Shown: piece by piece, positions 44,237 to 51,538 of the stretch
Layout of the letters: every line of letters begins with the position of its first letter
How positions within the stretch are numbered: position 1 is the stretch's first letter
Assembly: GCA_964577055.1 (NCBI GenBank)
Contig: CAZNWC010000008.1
Span: 62,001-126,000 of the forward strand
Source: PNNG01 sp964577055
GTDB lineage: Bacteria > Bacteroidota > Bacteroidia > UBA7662
Length of the DNA: 64,000 bases
Reading direction: 5' to 3'
Program-made: the position numbers and the translations under genes
Notes under the pieces: model-generated
The model's database searches: none
Seen by the model: only the letters and a program-made list of their open reading frames with translations
Told to the model about the DNA's origin: nothing

Positions 44237-45253
44237 TTAGCGTTTGATGAGGCGCAGGCTACCAGCATGACCTTCGAGGCGAAGTAAATAGGCACCCGCG
44301 GGCAAATCGCTGAGGTCGAGGCTGGCCCGACTTTCGGTGAACATCATTTGCTTTACCTTTTGGCCTTGCAGGTTGTACAGGCTCATGCGAGCGGCACCAT
44401 TTTGTTTCAATTCGAGCTGTAAAATGTCATTCACTGGATTCGGCCATGCGTTGATGACATCGGCCAAATTGTTTTCGCTCACAGAAGAGGACCCGCTGAG
44501 CGGAGTGAAACGGTACACAGTTCCATTGACGGGTGTGCCGTTGACGGCGCCTAAAGTAAGCGACAAGCTTGGGCTTGCTGCCATGCCACTGAGTAAATTG
44601 GCGACTACGTTGTTTCCATCTACAATGCCAGTGCCTATAAAAGCACCTGGATCACCGTCGTAAAAAAGCGTTGGATTGTTGATAGTGTTGTTGCCGTAAC
44701 GGTATTCAATCACATTTGTTCCTTCATAAATCCAAGCCTGGAAGCTGATGTAATTGGTAAGAATGCCGCCATTGGCAGAAAATTCAGCATAAGATCCTGC
44801 TTCTTTCCATTCGATTTTAAGGATACGGCTACCCACTGCACCATCTACCTTGTAGGAAATAGGTGATAGCGACTGCGACGAATCATAACCTCTGTCAATC
44901 AAGTCAACGTCGAATGGGGCAATGATGGTGAATGCACTTACACCATTTCGCAAACCTGCCAAGGTGCCACCCAAGCCATCGAGCAAAAGCGAATCAACCT
45001 GTTGACCTTGTACAGAAAAGGTAAATGGCATAGGGATGATAAAGGTAGGGTCGTCCCAAATGCTGTTGCTGTTGAGCGAGGTGGCTCCAGAAAGGAATTC
45101 AAAAGTGGCAGTTTGTTGGCTGAAAGTGTAAGCCAGGTTGGCAGTGTTTTCAGAGCCTGCCGACTGCCGCAAGGGTGATGTTTTGGCGTTGTTTTGAGCC
45201 ACGGCCGAATGAAGGGTTAAAACCGACAACAGGGCCAACAATGTTTTTTTCAT
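44237..45253 (-). CDS. secreted T9SS cargo protein, paralog of the His/Cys-rich protein at 45317
   Basis: The 338-residue protein has a signal peptide (MKKTLLALLSVLTLHSAVA), a beta-rich body and a type A sorting domain (VINAWPNPVNDILQLEL, LPAGAYLLRLEG, LRLIKR). Motifs PMPFTFSVQGQQVDSL, YKVDGAVGSRILKIEW, QAWIYEGTNVIEYRYG and NGTVYRFTP occur in the same order in the neighbour at 45317, so the two are tandem paralogs. This one lacks the His/Cys-rich segment. It has its own promoter at 45271-45299. Confidence 0.8.
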   Translation of the reverse strand: MKKTLLALLSVLTLHSAVAQNNAKTSPLRQSAGSENTANLAYTFSQQTATFEFLSGATSLNSNSIWDDPTFIIPMPFTFSVQGQQVDSLLLDGLGGTLAGLRNGVSAFTIIAPFDVDLIDRGYDSSQSLSPISYKVDGAVGSRILKIEWKEAGSYAEFSANGGILTNYISFQAWIYEGTNVIEYRYGNNTINNPTLFYDGDPGAFIGTGIVDGNNVVANLLSGMAASPSLSLTLGAVNGTPVNGTVYRFTPLSGSSSVSENNLADVINAWPNPVNDILQLELKQNGAARMSLYNLQGQKVKQMMFTESRASLDLSDLPAGAYLLRLEGHAGSLRLIKR

Positions 45254-45270
45254 ACCAATAGATTGAACCT

Positions 45271-45299
45271 CAAAATTAGTATAAAAGACATTGTTGCAA
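45271..45299 (-). promoter_or_regulatory. promoter of the T9SS cargo gene at 44237
   Basis: On the minus strand TTG (45299-45297), 18 bases, then TAATTTTG (45278-45271), all within the Bacteroidota consensus. The ATG is 17 bases further on. Confidence 0.6.
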
Positions 45300-45316
45300 C
45301 CTGTTGTCGCAAATGA

Positions 45317-46459
45317 TCATGGTTTTGTTAATCGTACGCTTTGTCCGTACAAAGGATCGTGCAGCAAATAGGCTCCTGCAGCCAGATCATCGAGGGCAAA
45401 GCCTTGGCGGGCTTGTGCCACCTGGATGCGCTTGACAAGGCGTCCTTGACCGTCATACATGAGCAGTTCATCGGTGCCGACCAGTCCCACCAGCTGATGC
45501 AGGCCAGATTGTGGCGATTGCATTACTTGAAATGCAGGCACTTGAACAGCAGCCTTTTGACGTTCGGGTAAAACCAAATGTACGGGTTTGAAAGTGTAAA
45601 CAGTGCCGTTTTCAGGCATGCCGCACATGTATTGACTGCTACAGCGCACCATAGGAGCATTTGCTAAACCTGCGATGAATATTTCGTGTTCACCGTGGCC
45701 GCATGCTGCCCAAACCGAAATTTCTACATGTTCATCCCGTTTATTGAAGGGCATTTTAACATAGTGCACACTTACTTCGTTGGTGGCTTCGTGTAGCCAG
45801 GTTTGGGTAATTAGCGTGTCGGAGAAATATCTTCTCACCCCCAGTAATTGTACTTTCAAAATCCTGTCACCTGGTTGGCCGTCGGTTTGGTAAGTGATTT
45901 CGCTGTATTTGAAGCTTGGGGCACTGTCGAACAGCTTCTCCAAAGCTGAGCGCATGTCCAGGACGTTGATTGACATGATGTTGTCTTCGGCTTCATCTTC
46001 CAGGTCAAAATAAATGTCGCTCCAATAGCCTAAGCTGTGGACATTTCTACCATACACCATAAACGGAAAGGGCATGCGTAAAGTGGCTTTCCATCCGGAA
46101 TATCTGTGATCTTCGGGCCAGATTTGCGGTCTATCGAGCAATCGTGCAGCTTTTTTAAACACCTGCAATTTGTAGTTTCCGTGGTGCTGGCATTGCTCGG
46201 CACAAGCGGCTGCATGATCTTCTTCCGACACGCGGTGCCTGTGCTGGTGGATGCAGTGGCTGTGGTCGTGGCACCAGTGGGGTTCTGTTTGTATTCCTTT
46301 TTCATCAAAGTGCCTTACATGACAGTCACTGGTGCCGGTTTCTTCTTTGAGAATAAGCGGAATAGCGGTGTCTACAATCTCAATGTAGCGAATAGAGGAG
46401 TCGGTTTGTGCTGCTACCCAGCCTGGCAGGGCCAGCAGCACCAGGAGTAAGTTTTTCAT
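45317..46459 (-). CDS. secreted T9SS-type protein with a histidine/cysteine-rich segment
   Basis: The 380-residue protein has a signal peptide (MKNLLLVLLALPGWVAA), then a unique segment at 46-93 with 12 His and 5 Cys (H47, H50, H61, H64, H66, H68, H71, H73, H75, H82, H92, H93; C46, C63, C69, C86, C90), typical of a metal-binding region. The remainder is paralogous to the protein at 44237 (RMPFPFMVYGRNVHSL, TYQTDGQPGDRILKVQL, NGTVYTFKP). The C terminus (MYDGQGRLVKRIQV, LAAGAYLLHDP, VRLTKP) is a shortened type A sorting domain. It shares a transcript with the small secreted protein upstream, ten bases away. No known name. Confidence 0.75.
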   Translation of the reverse strand: MKNLLLVLLALPGWVAAQTDSSIRYIEIVDTAIPLILKEETGTSDCHVRHFDEKGIQTEPHWCHDHSHCIHQHRHRVSEEDHAAACAEQCQHHGNYKLQVFKKAARLLDRPQIWPEDHRYSGWKATLRMPFPFMVYGRNVHSLGYWSDIYFDLEDEAEDNIMSINVLDMRSALEKLFDSAPSFKYSEITYQTDGQPGDRILKVQLLGVRRYFSDTLITQTWLHEATNEVSVHYVKMPFNKRDEHVEISVWAACGHGEHEIFIAGLANAPMVRCSSQYMCGMPENGTVYTFKPVHLVLPERQKAAVQVPAFQVMQSPQSGLHQLVGLVGTDELLMYDGQGRLVKRIQVAQARQGFALDDLAAGAYLLHDPLYGQSVRLTKP

Positions 46460-46469
46460 GGCGCATGTG

Positions 46470-46832
46470 TTAAAAGGTGAATGGTTCGAGAGTCATGTTA
46501 TCGTTCACCCAAGGCCTTGCTTGTGTGAAGTAGCTTTTGATGAAGCCGTTTTGTGGTTGTGGCTTAAAGGTGGTTCGGTGATACCCTTCACCATACTGAG
46601 CTGGAATGCCCCAAACGACAATGCTTTCCAATTCTTGTTGACCACAGATGACCGACCACGGAAACCAAGGTTTCGTGATTGGAGGGTTTTCAACTGTGCA
46701 AAGCGTGGGCATGGGCAAGGTTGCCATGGCGGCAACCACACCAGTTGCAGGCTCCTCGCTGGAGGTTGAAATGTGTTGGGCTGTAGCCTGCTGGAACATT
46801 GCCAGCAATGCGAAGAAAATTAGTCGTTTCAT
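46470..46832 (-). CDS. small secreted hypothetical protein
   Basis: The 120-residue protein has a clear signal peptide (MKRLIFFALLAMFQQATAQ). I do not recognise the mature part. It has two cysteines (C45, C63), is proline- and aromatic-rich (PPITKPWFPWSVICG) and ends NDNMTLEPFTF with a terminal Phe. There is no sorting domain or membrane helix. It is the first gene of a two-gene unit with the His/Cys-rich protein, ten bases apart, so a joint role is likely but unproven. Confidence 0.55.
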   Translation of the reverse strand: MKRLIFFALLAMFQQATAQHISTSSEEPATGVVAAMATLPMPTLCTVENPPITKPWFPWSVICGQQELESIVVWGIPAQYGEGYHRTTFKPQPQNGFIKSYFTQARPWVNDNMTLEPFTF

Positions 46833-46837
46833 GGCTC

Positions 46838-46859
46838 ATTGCTTTGAATTGAAAGCAAT
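46838..46859 (-). other. stem-loop in the leader of the small secreted protein gene
   Basis: ATTGCTTT (46838-46845) and AAAGCAAT (46852-46859) form a perfect 8-bp stem with a 6-base loop, five bases upstream of the ATG at 46832. It could mask the ribosome-binding region, but has low GC content. Confidence 0.35.
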
Positions 46860-46987
46860 TTACCCTGGCCTGTTTTGCCAACGGTCACAACTTTGTCGGC
46901 ATATGTGCCCCGCCGATTTTCTGACATTCCGATGGCAATACCTCACGCGGTTGCGGCTGTTGGCTTTTTGCCGAAATTGCAGGCCGT

Positions 46988-48033
46988 ATGAAAAATCCCT
47001 GGATTGCAGCTTTTCGTTTGCGCACCTTGCCTCTGGCTTCAGCCTCTATTGTCATGGGTGGCGCATTGGCAGCGGCTGTTGATGCGCACCGCTGGCCGGT
47101 GACCTTGCTGGCTTTGCTCACGGCCATCTTGCTGCAAGTATTGAGCAACCTGGCCAACGATTATGGCGATTTCCAAAATGGTGCTGATTTGGCTGGCAGG
47201 GCAGGGCCCGACCGTATGGTGGCAAGTGGGAAAATCAGTCCGGCCGCCATGAAAACGGCCATGGGGGTGTGCGCTGTGCTGGCCTTGGCATCGGGTATTG
47301 GCTTGTTATGGGTGTCTTTTGGTGGGTTGTCATTGGCCTTCGCAGGGATGTTGCTGTTGGGATTGTTGGCCATAGGCGCAGCGGTGAAGTATACGGCGGG
47401 TAAAAATCCTTATGGTTATGCGGGCTTGGGCGATGTGTCGGTGCTGTTGTTTTTTGGCCTGGTTGGCGTAATGGGCAGTTTTTATTTACATACCGGAGAN
47501 NNNNNNNNNNNNNNNNNNNNNNNNNNNNNNNNNNNNNNNNNNNNNNNNNNNNNNNNNNNNNNNNNNNNNNNNNNNNNNNNNNNNNNNNNNNNNNNNNNNT
47601 GTTGTTTTTTGGCCTGGTTGGCGTAATGGGCAGTTTTTATTTACATACCGGAGAATGGTGGTGGAATGTGCTGTTGCCTGCCACGGGGCTAGGACTGTTA
47701 TCGACCGCTGTTTTGAATTTGAACAACCTGCGCGACCGTGAAAGCGACACCCGTGCCGGCAAACGCAGCATTCCCGTGCGTGTGGGTGCCGTTTGGGGCG
47801 TTCGTTACCACAATATGCTGGTGCTTTTGGGCAGTTTATTGATGCTGTGGTTTGCCCGGGGCGATTGGTCCCACTTGCACCTTCCTTGGCTCATTTGCTG
47901 TTTGCCTTTGTGGTTCAGTTTGTACCGCATCAATCAGGTGAAAGCTGCCCAGGGCTACGACCGCTTTTTGAAAATTACAGCCCTCAATACCTTGCTTTTT
48001 GCCGTGGTTGCCGCCTTCATGAATTTGTTTTAG
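46988..48033 (+). CDS. menA: 1,4-dihydroxy-2-naphthoate polyprenyltransferase, interrupted only by an assembly gap
   Basis: MenA attaches the isoprenoid tail to DHNA, giving demethylmenaquinone. The two Asp-rich prenyltransferase motifs are intact: NDYGDFQNGAD before the gap and LNNLRDRESDTRAGKR after it. Several membrane helices are present. A 100-N spacer and one extra 55-bp copy of flanking sequence interrupt the gene. Joining 46988-47499 directly to 47655-48033 gives 891 bases, a continuous frame of 296 residues across HTG-EWWWN. So the gene is whole, not a pseudogene. menC begins one base after the stop. Confidence 0.9.
47445..47499 (+). repeat. left copy of a 55-bp direct repeat flanking the N gap (contig-end overlap)
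   Basis: This sequence is identical, base for base, to 47600-47654. Both begin TGTTGTTTTTTGGCC and end CATACCGGAGA. The repeat lies immediately against the run of N, the hallmark of two contigs that overlap but were spaced as if they did not. Confidence 0.95.
47500..47599. other. 100-N scaffold gap
   Basis: Exactly 100 undetermined bases inside menA. The flanking 55-bp identity shows the true distance is negative, so no sequence is likely to be missing. Confidence 0.95.
47600..47654 (+). repeat. right copy of the 55-bp direct repeat flanking the N gap
   Basis: Identical to 47445-47499; see the left copy. Removing the gap and one copy restores the menA frame. Confidence 0.95.
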
Positions 48034-48034
48034 C

Positions 48035-49114
48035 ATGCAAAGTCTACCTGAAAAATTACACGCTCGTTGTTTCCCTTATAGACTCAATTTTAAGTCGCCA
48101 GCGGGCACTTCACGTGGGGTGTTGACCCAAAAAATCAGCTGGATGATTGTAATAACCGATGAAAACGGTCAGCAGGGCTTGGGCGAGTGCGGTCCTTTAC
48201 CTGGTTTGAGTTTCGACGATCGTCCCGATTTTGGCACGCGTTTGTTGCGCTTGTGTGAGCAGTTCAATCAGCAAGAGTGGGCTACGTTTGAAGAAAGTTT
48301 GCTTTTTTATCCGGCCATGCGCTTTGGTTTTGAAACGGCCCTGCGCGATTATTTGCAAGGAGGCCGGCGATTGCTGTTTGAAAGTGACTTTACGCTGAAG
48401 GGCGCTTCTCAAACCATCAATGGTTTGATTTGGATGGGTAGTGAGGTATTTATGCAGCAGCAAATTGCCGACAAGCTCGAACAAGGTTTTACTTGTTTGA
48501 AAATGAAAGTAGGAGCCCTTGACTTTGAAACGGAGTTGAACTTGTTGAAAGCGTTGCGCAGGCAGTTTCCGTTAGGTTTGCTCGAGCTGCGGGTGGATGC
48601 AAATGGAGCCTTTTCACCAGCGCAAGCACCAGACAGGCTCAAACGTTTGGCTGAGCTGGGCTTACACAGCATTGAGCAGCCCATCAAAGCCGGGCAGCCC
48701 GACGCGATGGCGGCTTTGTGTGCCCAAAACATTTTACCCATTGCGCTCGACGAAGAGCTCATTGGACTAACCGATGCCGATCAAATGGCCGATTTGCTTG
48801 ATCAGATCAATCCCCCCTACATCATATTGAAGCCCACTTTGTTAGGTGGTTTTGAAGCTTCCGAGGCTTGGATTGCCGCTGCCGAAACACGAAAGATAGG
48901 TTGGTGGGTGACCTCGGCCCTCGAGTCGAACATCGGCTTGAATGCCATTGCGCAGTGGACCGCCACCCTGCATAATCCTTTGCCGCAGGGTTTGGGTACC
49001 GGACAGCTCTATACCAATAATTTCGATTCGCCTTTGTTGGTTGAACAGGGCAAATTGTGGTATTTGCCAGAGAGAAGCCCTTGGGATTTGTCAGGTTTTA
49101 GGGATAACTTGTAA
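48035..49114 (+). CDS. menC: o-succinylbenzoate synthase
   Basis: Enolase-superfamily enzyme of menaquinone synthesis that dehydrates SHCHC to o-succinylbenzoate. In the 359-residue protein the catalytic lysines are K156 and K158 (LKMKVG) and K266 (ILKPTLLGG). The metal-binding acids are D188 (RVDANGAF), E214 (IEQP) and D239 (LDEELIG). It begins one base after menA and ends 25 bases before menE. Confidence 0.92.
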   Translation: MQSLPEKLHARCFPYRLNFKSPAGTSRGVLTQKISWMIVITDENGQQGLGECGPLPGLSFDDRPDFGTRLLRLCEQFNQQEWATFEESLLFYPAMRFGFETALRDYLQGGRRLLFESDFTLKGASQTINGLIWMGSEVFMQQQIADKLEQGFTCLKMKVGALDFETELNLLKALRRQFPLGLLELRVDANGAFSPAQAPDRLKRLAELGLHSIEQPIKAGQPDAMAALCAQNILPIALDEELIGLTDADQMADLLDQINPPYIILKPTLLGGFEASEAWIAAAETRKIGWWVTSALESNIGLNAIAQWTATLHNPLPQGLGTGQLYTNNFDSPLLVEQGKLWYLPERSPWDLSGFRDNL

Positions 49115-49139
49115 GCATTGATCCAAACCAATGTAACAA

Positions 49140-50228
49140 ATGCAGGGCATAACCCTTTTAGGTAAGTACCTATCAACCCATGACTTTGTGACAGGTCAGG
49201 CAGAAGAGTGGATGCGCACCAATCAATTACCCCAAGCTGTAGCGGACTTTTTGCGACATTGGTTTACCACAAATGAAGCGGTGACTGCCCAAACGTCGGG
49301 CTCAACGGGACCACCCAAGACCATCGTCTTGCAGCGCAGCCAAATGATTGCAAGCGCCCAACTTACCGCATTGCACTTTGGTTTCAAAGCCGGAATGCGT
49401 GCTTTATTGCCCTTGAGTGCCGATTTTATCGCGGGAAAAATGATGTTGGTGCGGGCCATTGTCAGTGGCCTGGATCTGTATGCAAGCTCGCCGACGCAAA
49501 AAGTAGGGGAGTTGTACCCTGGAATTGAATTTGATTTCACACCTCTGGTGCCAGCGCAATTATATGCCTTGCTCAAGAGCAAAGTAGCTACAGTTCGTTT
49601 CGGAACCATTCTTTTGGGTGGAAGTGATGTGTCGCCTGAATTGCGTCAAATGCTATCAGCCATGGGCCAACAGGAGGTTTGGCAAGGATTCGGTATGACC
49701 GAAACCGTAAGCCACATTGCCTTGAGACGTATCCAGCCTGGAGCCGAAGAGGCCTACTTGACCTTGCCTGGTTTGCTCACCGAAGCTGATGAGAGCGGAC
49801 AACTGCGCGTGTGGGGGGCGGTGACCAATTACCACTGGCTGAATACCCATGATGTGGTGGCTATTGACGAGCCTGGCCGGTTTCGATGGATGGGACGTAG
49901 CGACAATGTAATCATGAGTGGGGGACATAAAATATTTCCAGAAAAGTTAGAGCAGCGATTATTGGAATTCATCTCACAAAACCATCGGTTTAACCACCTA
50001 AAGGGCACTGAATTTTACATTACTGCTGCGCCAGATGAGCAGTATGGGCAAGTGCCAGTGTTTGTGTATGAGAAAAATAATTATGTTGCTGATGAACTAA
50101 TTGAGAGGTTTTTAAACGAAGTAAAGCTTCATTTTAAAAATTGGGAGTTTCCCCGAAGAATTGTTTCGCTCGACGCTTTAGCCCGAACAGCCAATGGCAA
50201 AATCTTAAGGACGCTGGATTCACTCTGA
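49140..50228 (+). CDS. menE: o-succinylbenzoate-CoA ligase (short AMP-binding enzyme)
   Basis: Activates o-succinylbenzoate with ATP and CoA. The 362-residue protein has the AMP-binding P-loop TSGSTGPPK (T52-K60), WQGFGMTETVSHIAL, RWMGRSDNVIMSGGHKIFPE and a C-terminal lysine in RTANGKILR. It is well short of the ~450-490 residues of classical MenE, as is common in Bacteroidota, because the N-terminal lobe is reduced. The position after menA-menC supports the assignment. Confidence 0.88.
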   Translation: MQGITLLGKYLSTHDFVTGQAEEWMRTNQLPQAVADFLRHWFTTNEAVTAQTSGSTGPPKTIVLQRSQMIASAQLTALHFGFKAGMRALLPLSADFIAGKMMLVRAIVSGLDLYASSPTQKVGELYPGIEFDFTPLVPAQLYALLKSKVATVRFGTILLGGSDVSPELRQMLSAMGQQEVWQGFGMTETVSHIALRRIQPGAEEAYLTLPGLLTEADESGQLRVWGAVTNYHWLNTHDVVAIDEPGRFRWMGRSDNVIMSGGHKIFPEKLEQRLLEFISQNHRFNHLKGTEFYITAAPDEQYGQVPVFVYEKNNYVADELIERFLNEVKLHFKNWEFPRRIVSLDALARTANGKILRTLDSL

Positions 50229-50565
50229 AAAAACACAGTGTACGGAGTACCTAAGAAGCACTGCATCTAAATTAATGTTTAGCCTGGTGCACATCAATTG
50301 AAAACCACGCAAAATCCACATTAACCTGGTTACTTATAAATGTGTTTTTTTAACGCTCAACCAGGGCAGTAAAGGCTTTGTCGAACTTTAAATTCGTTCC
50401 ATGGAGTTTTCCATAGCCAAGCTGCTCGCTGGGTAATTGCCGCGTTCGGTTGAACATCTTTAGCTTTTGTGCCTATTTTTGGAGATTACTCCTGATTGTT
50501 TGCCTGAGCCCTGCGAAGATAGGGGCATCCAGATGTAACATTGTTAAAGATGCATTGAGTCGTCC
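50229..50565. other. 337-base intergenic region between menE and the glycosyltransferase gene
   Basis: The longest gene-free stretch in the window. It has an inverted repeat CCTGGTT/AACCAGG (50325-50331, 50359-50365) around an AT-rich loop and a likely promoter near its end. Only very short open frames occur. I see no tRNA, riboswitch or IS fragment. Confidence 0.6.
50449..50481 (+). promoter_or_regulatory. candidate promoter of the glycosyltransferase gene
   Basis: TTG (50449-50451) is followed 22 bases later by TATTTTTG (50474-50481), a perfect TAnnTTTG. The leader to ATG 50566 would be about 80 bases. Confidence 0.45.
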
Positions 50566-51525
50566 ATGTCTACGAAGAAGCTGAAGTTACTCTATCTCAT
50601 TCTTGTCCACCAGTCGCCTGAACAGCTTTTACGGTTGGTGAATCGGCTTAATGGAGAAGAGGTATACTTTTATATTCATGTAGATGCCAAAGTTGATTGG
50701 GCACCATTTCAAAAACTATTGTCACCATACCCCAATGTTTACTTCATTGAGGCGCGGGAGCGGTGTATTTGGGGTGATTATTCGATTACACAAGCCACCC
50801 TTAAATTAGCACAAGCTGCGGTTGAGCAGCATACGCAAGGTATGGCCATCTTACTGAGCGGACAGGATTATCCCTTGTTCGCTGCTCACCAGATTCGTGA
50901 GTTTTTTGAAGACAAACATGATTATCGTTTTATCGACAGTTTACCGATTGCACAAAATTGGACGGGACAGCAATTGAAAGTGCGTACGCGGTATTATCGC
51001 TTTACAACAGGAGATGGCAGAAATGACTACCTCACACTTGGATTGGGTTTGCGTGCATTTTCAAAATGGGCAAGACGAAAAATACCATTGGCCGCATTGA
51101 TGCAGCTTTTCACCAAGCGGCGCTCACCCATACCCCTACACGGTGGCACCAACTGGTGGTCAATGCCAATCGATACCTTACGCAGCTTGAATGACTATTA
51201 CCTGGCTCATAAGCAGGTTTTGGATCAATATTTCAAGCATACCCACTGCTCCGATGAGATTTTTTTTCAAAGCCTACTTCAAGCCAGTTCAACTGAAAAG
51301 GGAGCATTCGGAATAGCCCCGGCGGTCCATTATGCCAATTGGGCACGTAAAGAAGTTTCCTTGCCTGTTACTTTCGAGCAAGGTGATCTTGCAGAATTAT
51401 TGCAGCTGCCCGCTTACAAGCTATTTGCACGTAAATTTGATATTGACAAAAGCAAAAGTTTGCTTGATGTGCTCGATGCACGTGCAAATACCCGGACCGC
51501 ACGGCCAACTTCCCAAAACCCTTAA
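50566..51525 (+). CDS. GT14-type glycosyltransferase (core-2/I-branching beta-1,6-GlcNAc transferase-like)
   Basis: The 319-residue soluble protein has LLYLILVHQSPEQLLRLVNRL, YFYIHVDAKVDW and the signature ILLSGQDYPLF near residue 105, all typical of the branching GlcNAc transferase family. HGGTNWWSMP and HCSDEIFFQSLLQ are later conserved blocks. In bacteria such enzymes decorate surface glycans. It stands alone after a long intergenic region and looks more AT-rich by eye than its neighbours. The acceptor is unknown. Confidence 0.85.
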   Translation: MSTKKLKLLYLILVHQSPEQLLRLVNRLNGEEVYFYIHVDAKVDWAPFQKLLSPYPNVYFIEARERCIWGDYSITQATLKLAQAAVEQHTQGMAILLSGQDYPLFAAHQIREFFEDKHDYRFIDSLPIAQNWTGQQLKVRTRYYRFTTGDGRNDYLTLGLGLRAFSKWARRKIPLAALMQLFTKRRSPIPLHGGTNWWSMPIDTLRSLNDYYLAHKQVLDQYFKHTHCSDEIFFQSLLQASSTEKGAFGIAPAVHYANWARKEVSLPVTFEQGDLAELLQLPAYKLFARKFDIDKSKSLLDVLDARANTRTARPTSQNP

Positions 51526-51538
51526 AACCTTCAATACC

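Noticed and set aside
47500..47654. A biological direct repeat or insertion in menA
   Set aside because: The exact 55-bp identity touches both ends of a 100-N run and its removal restores the frame; this is a contig overlap.
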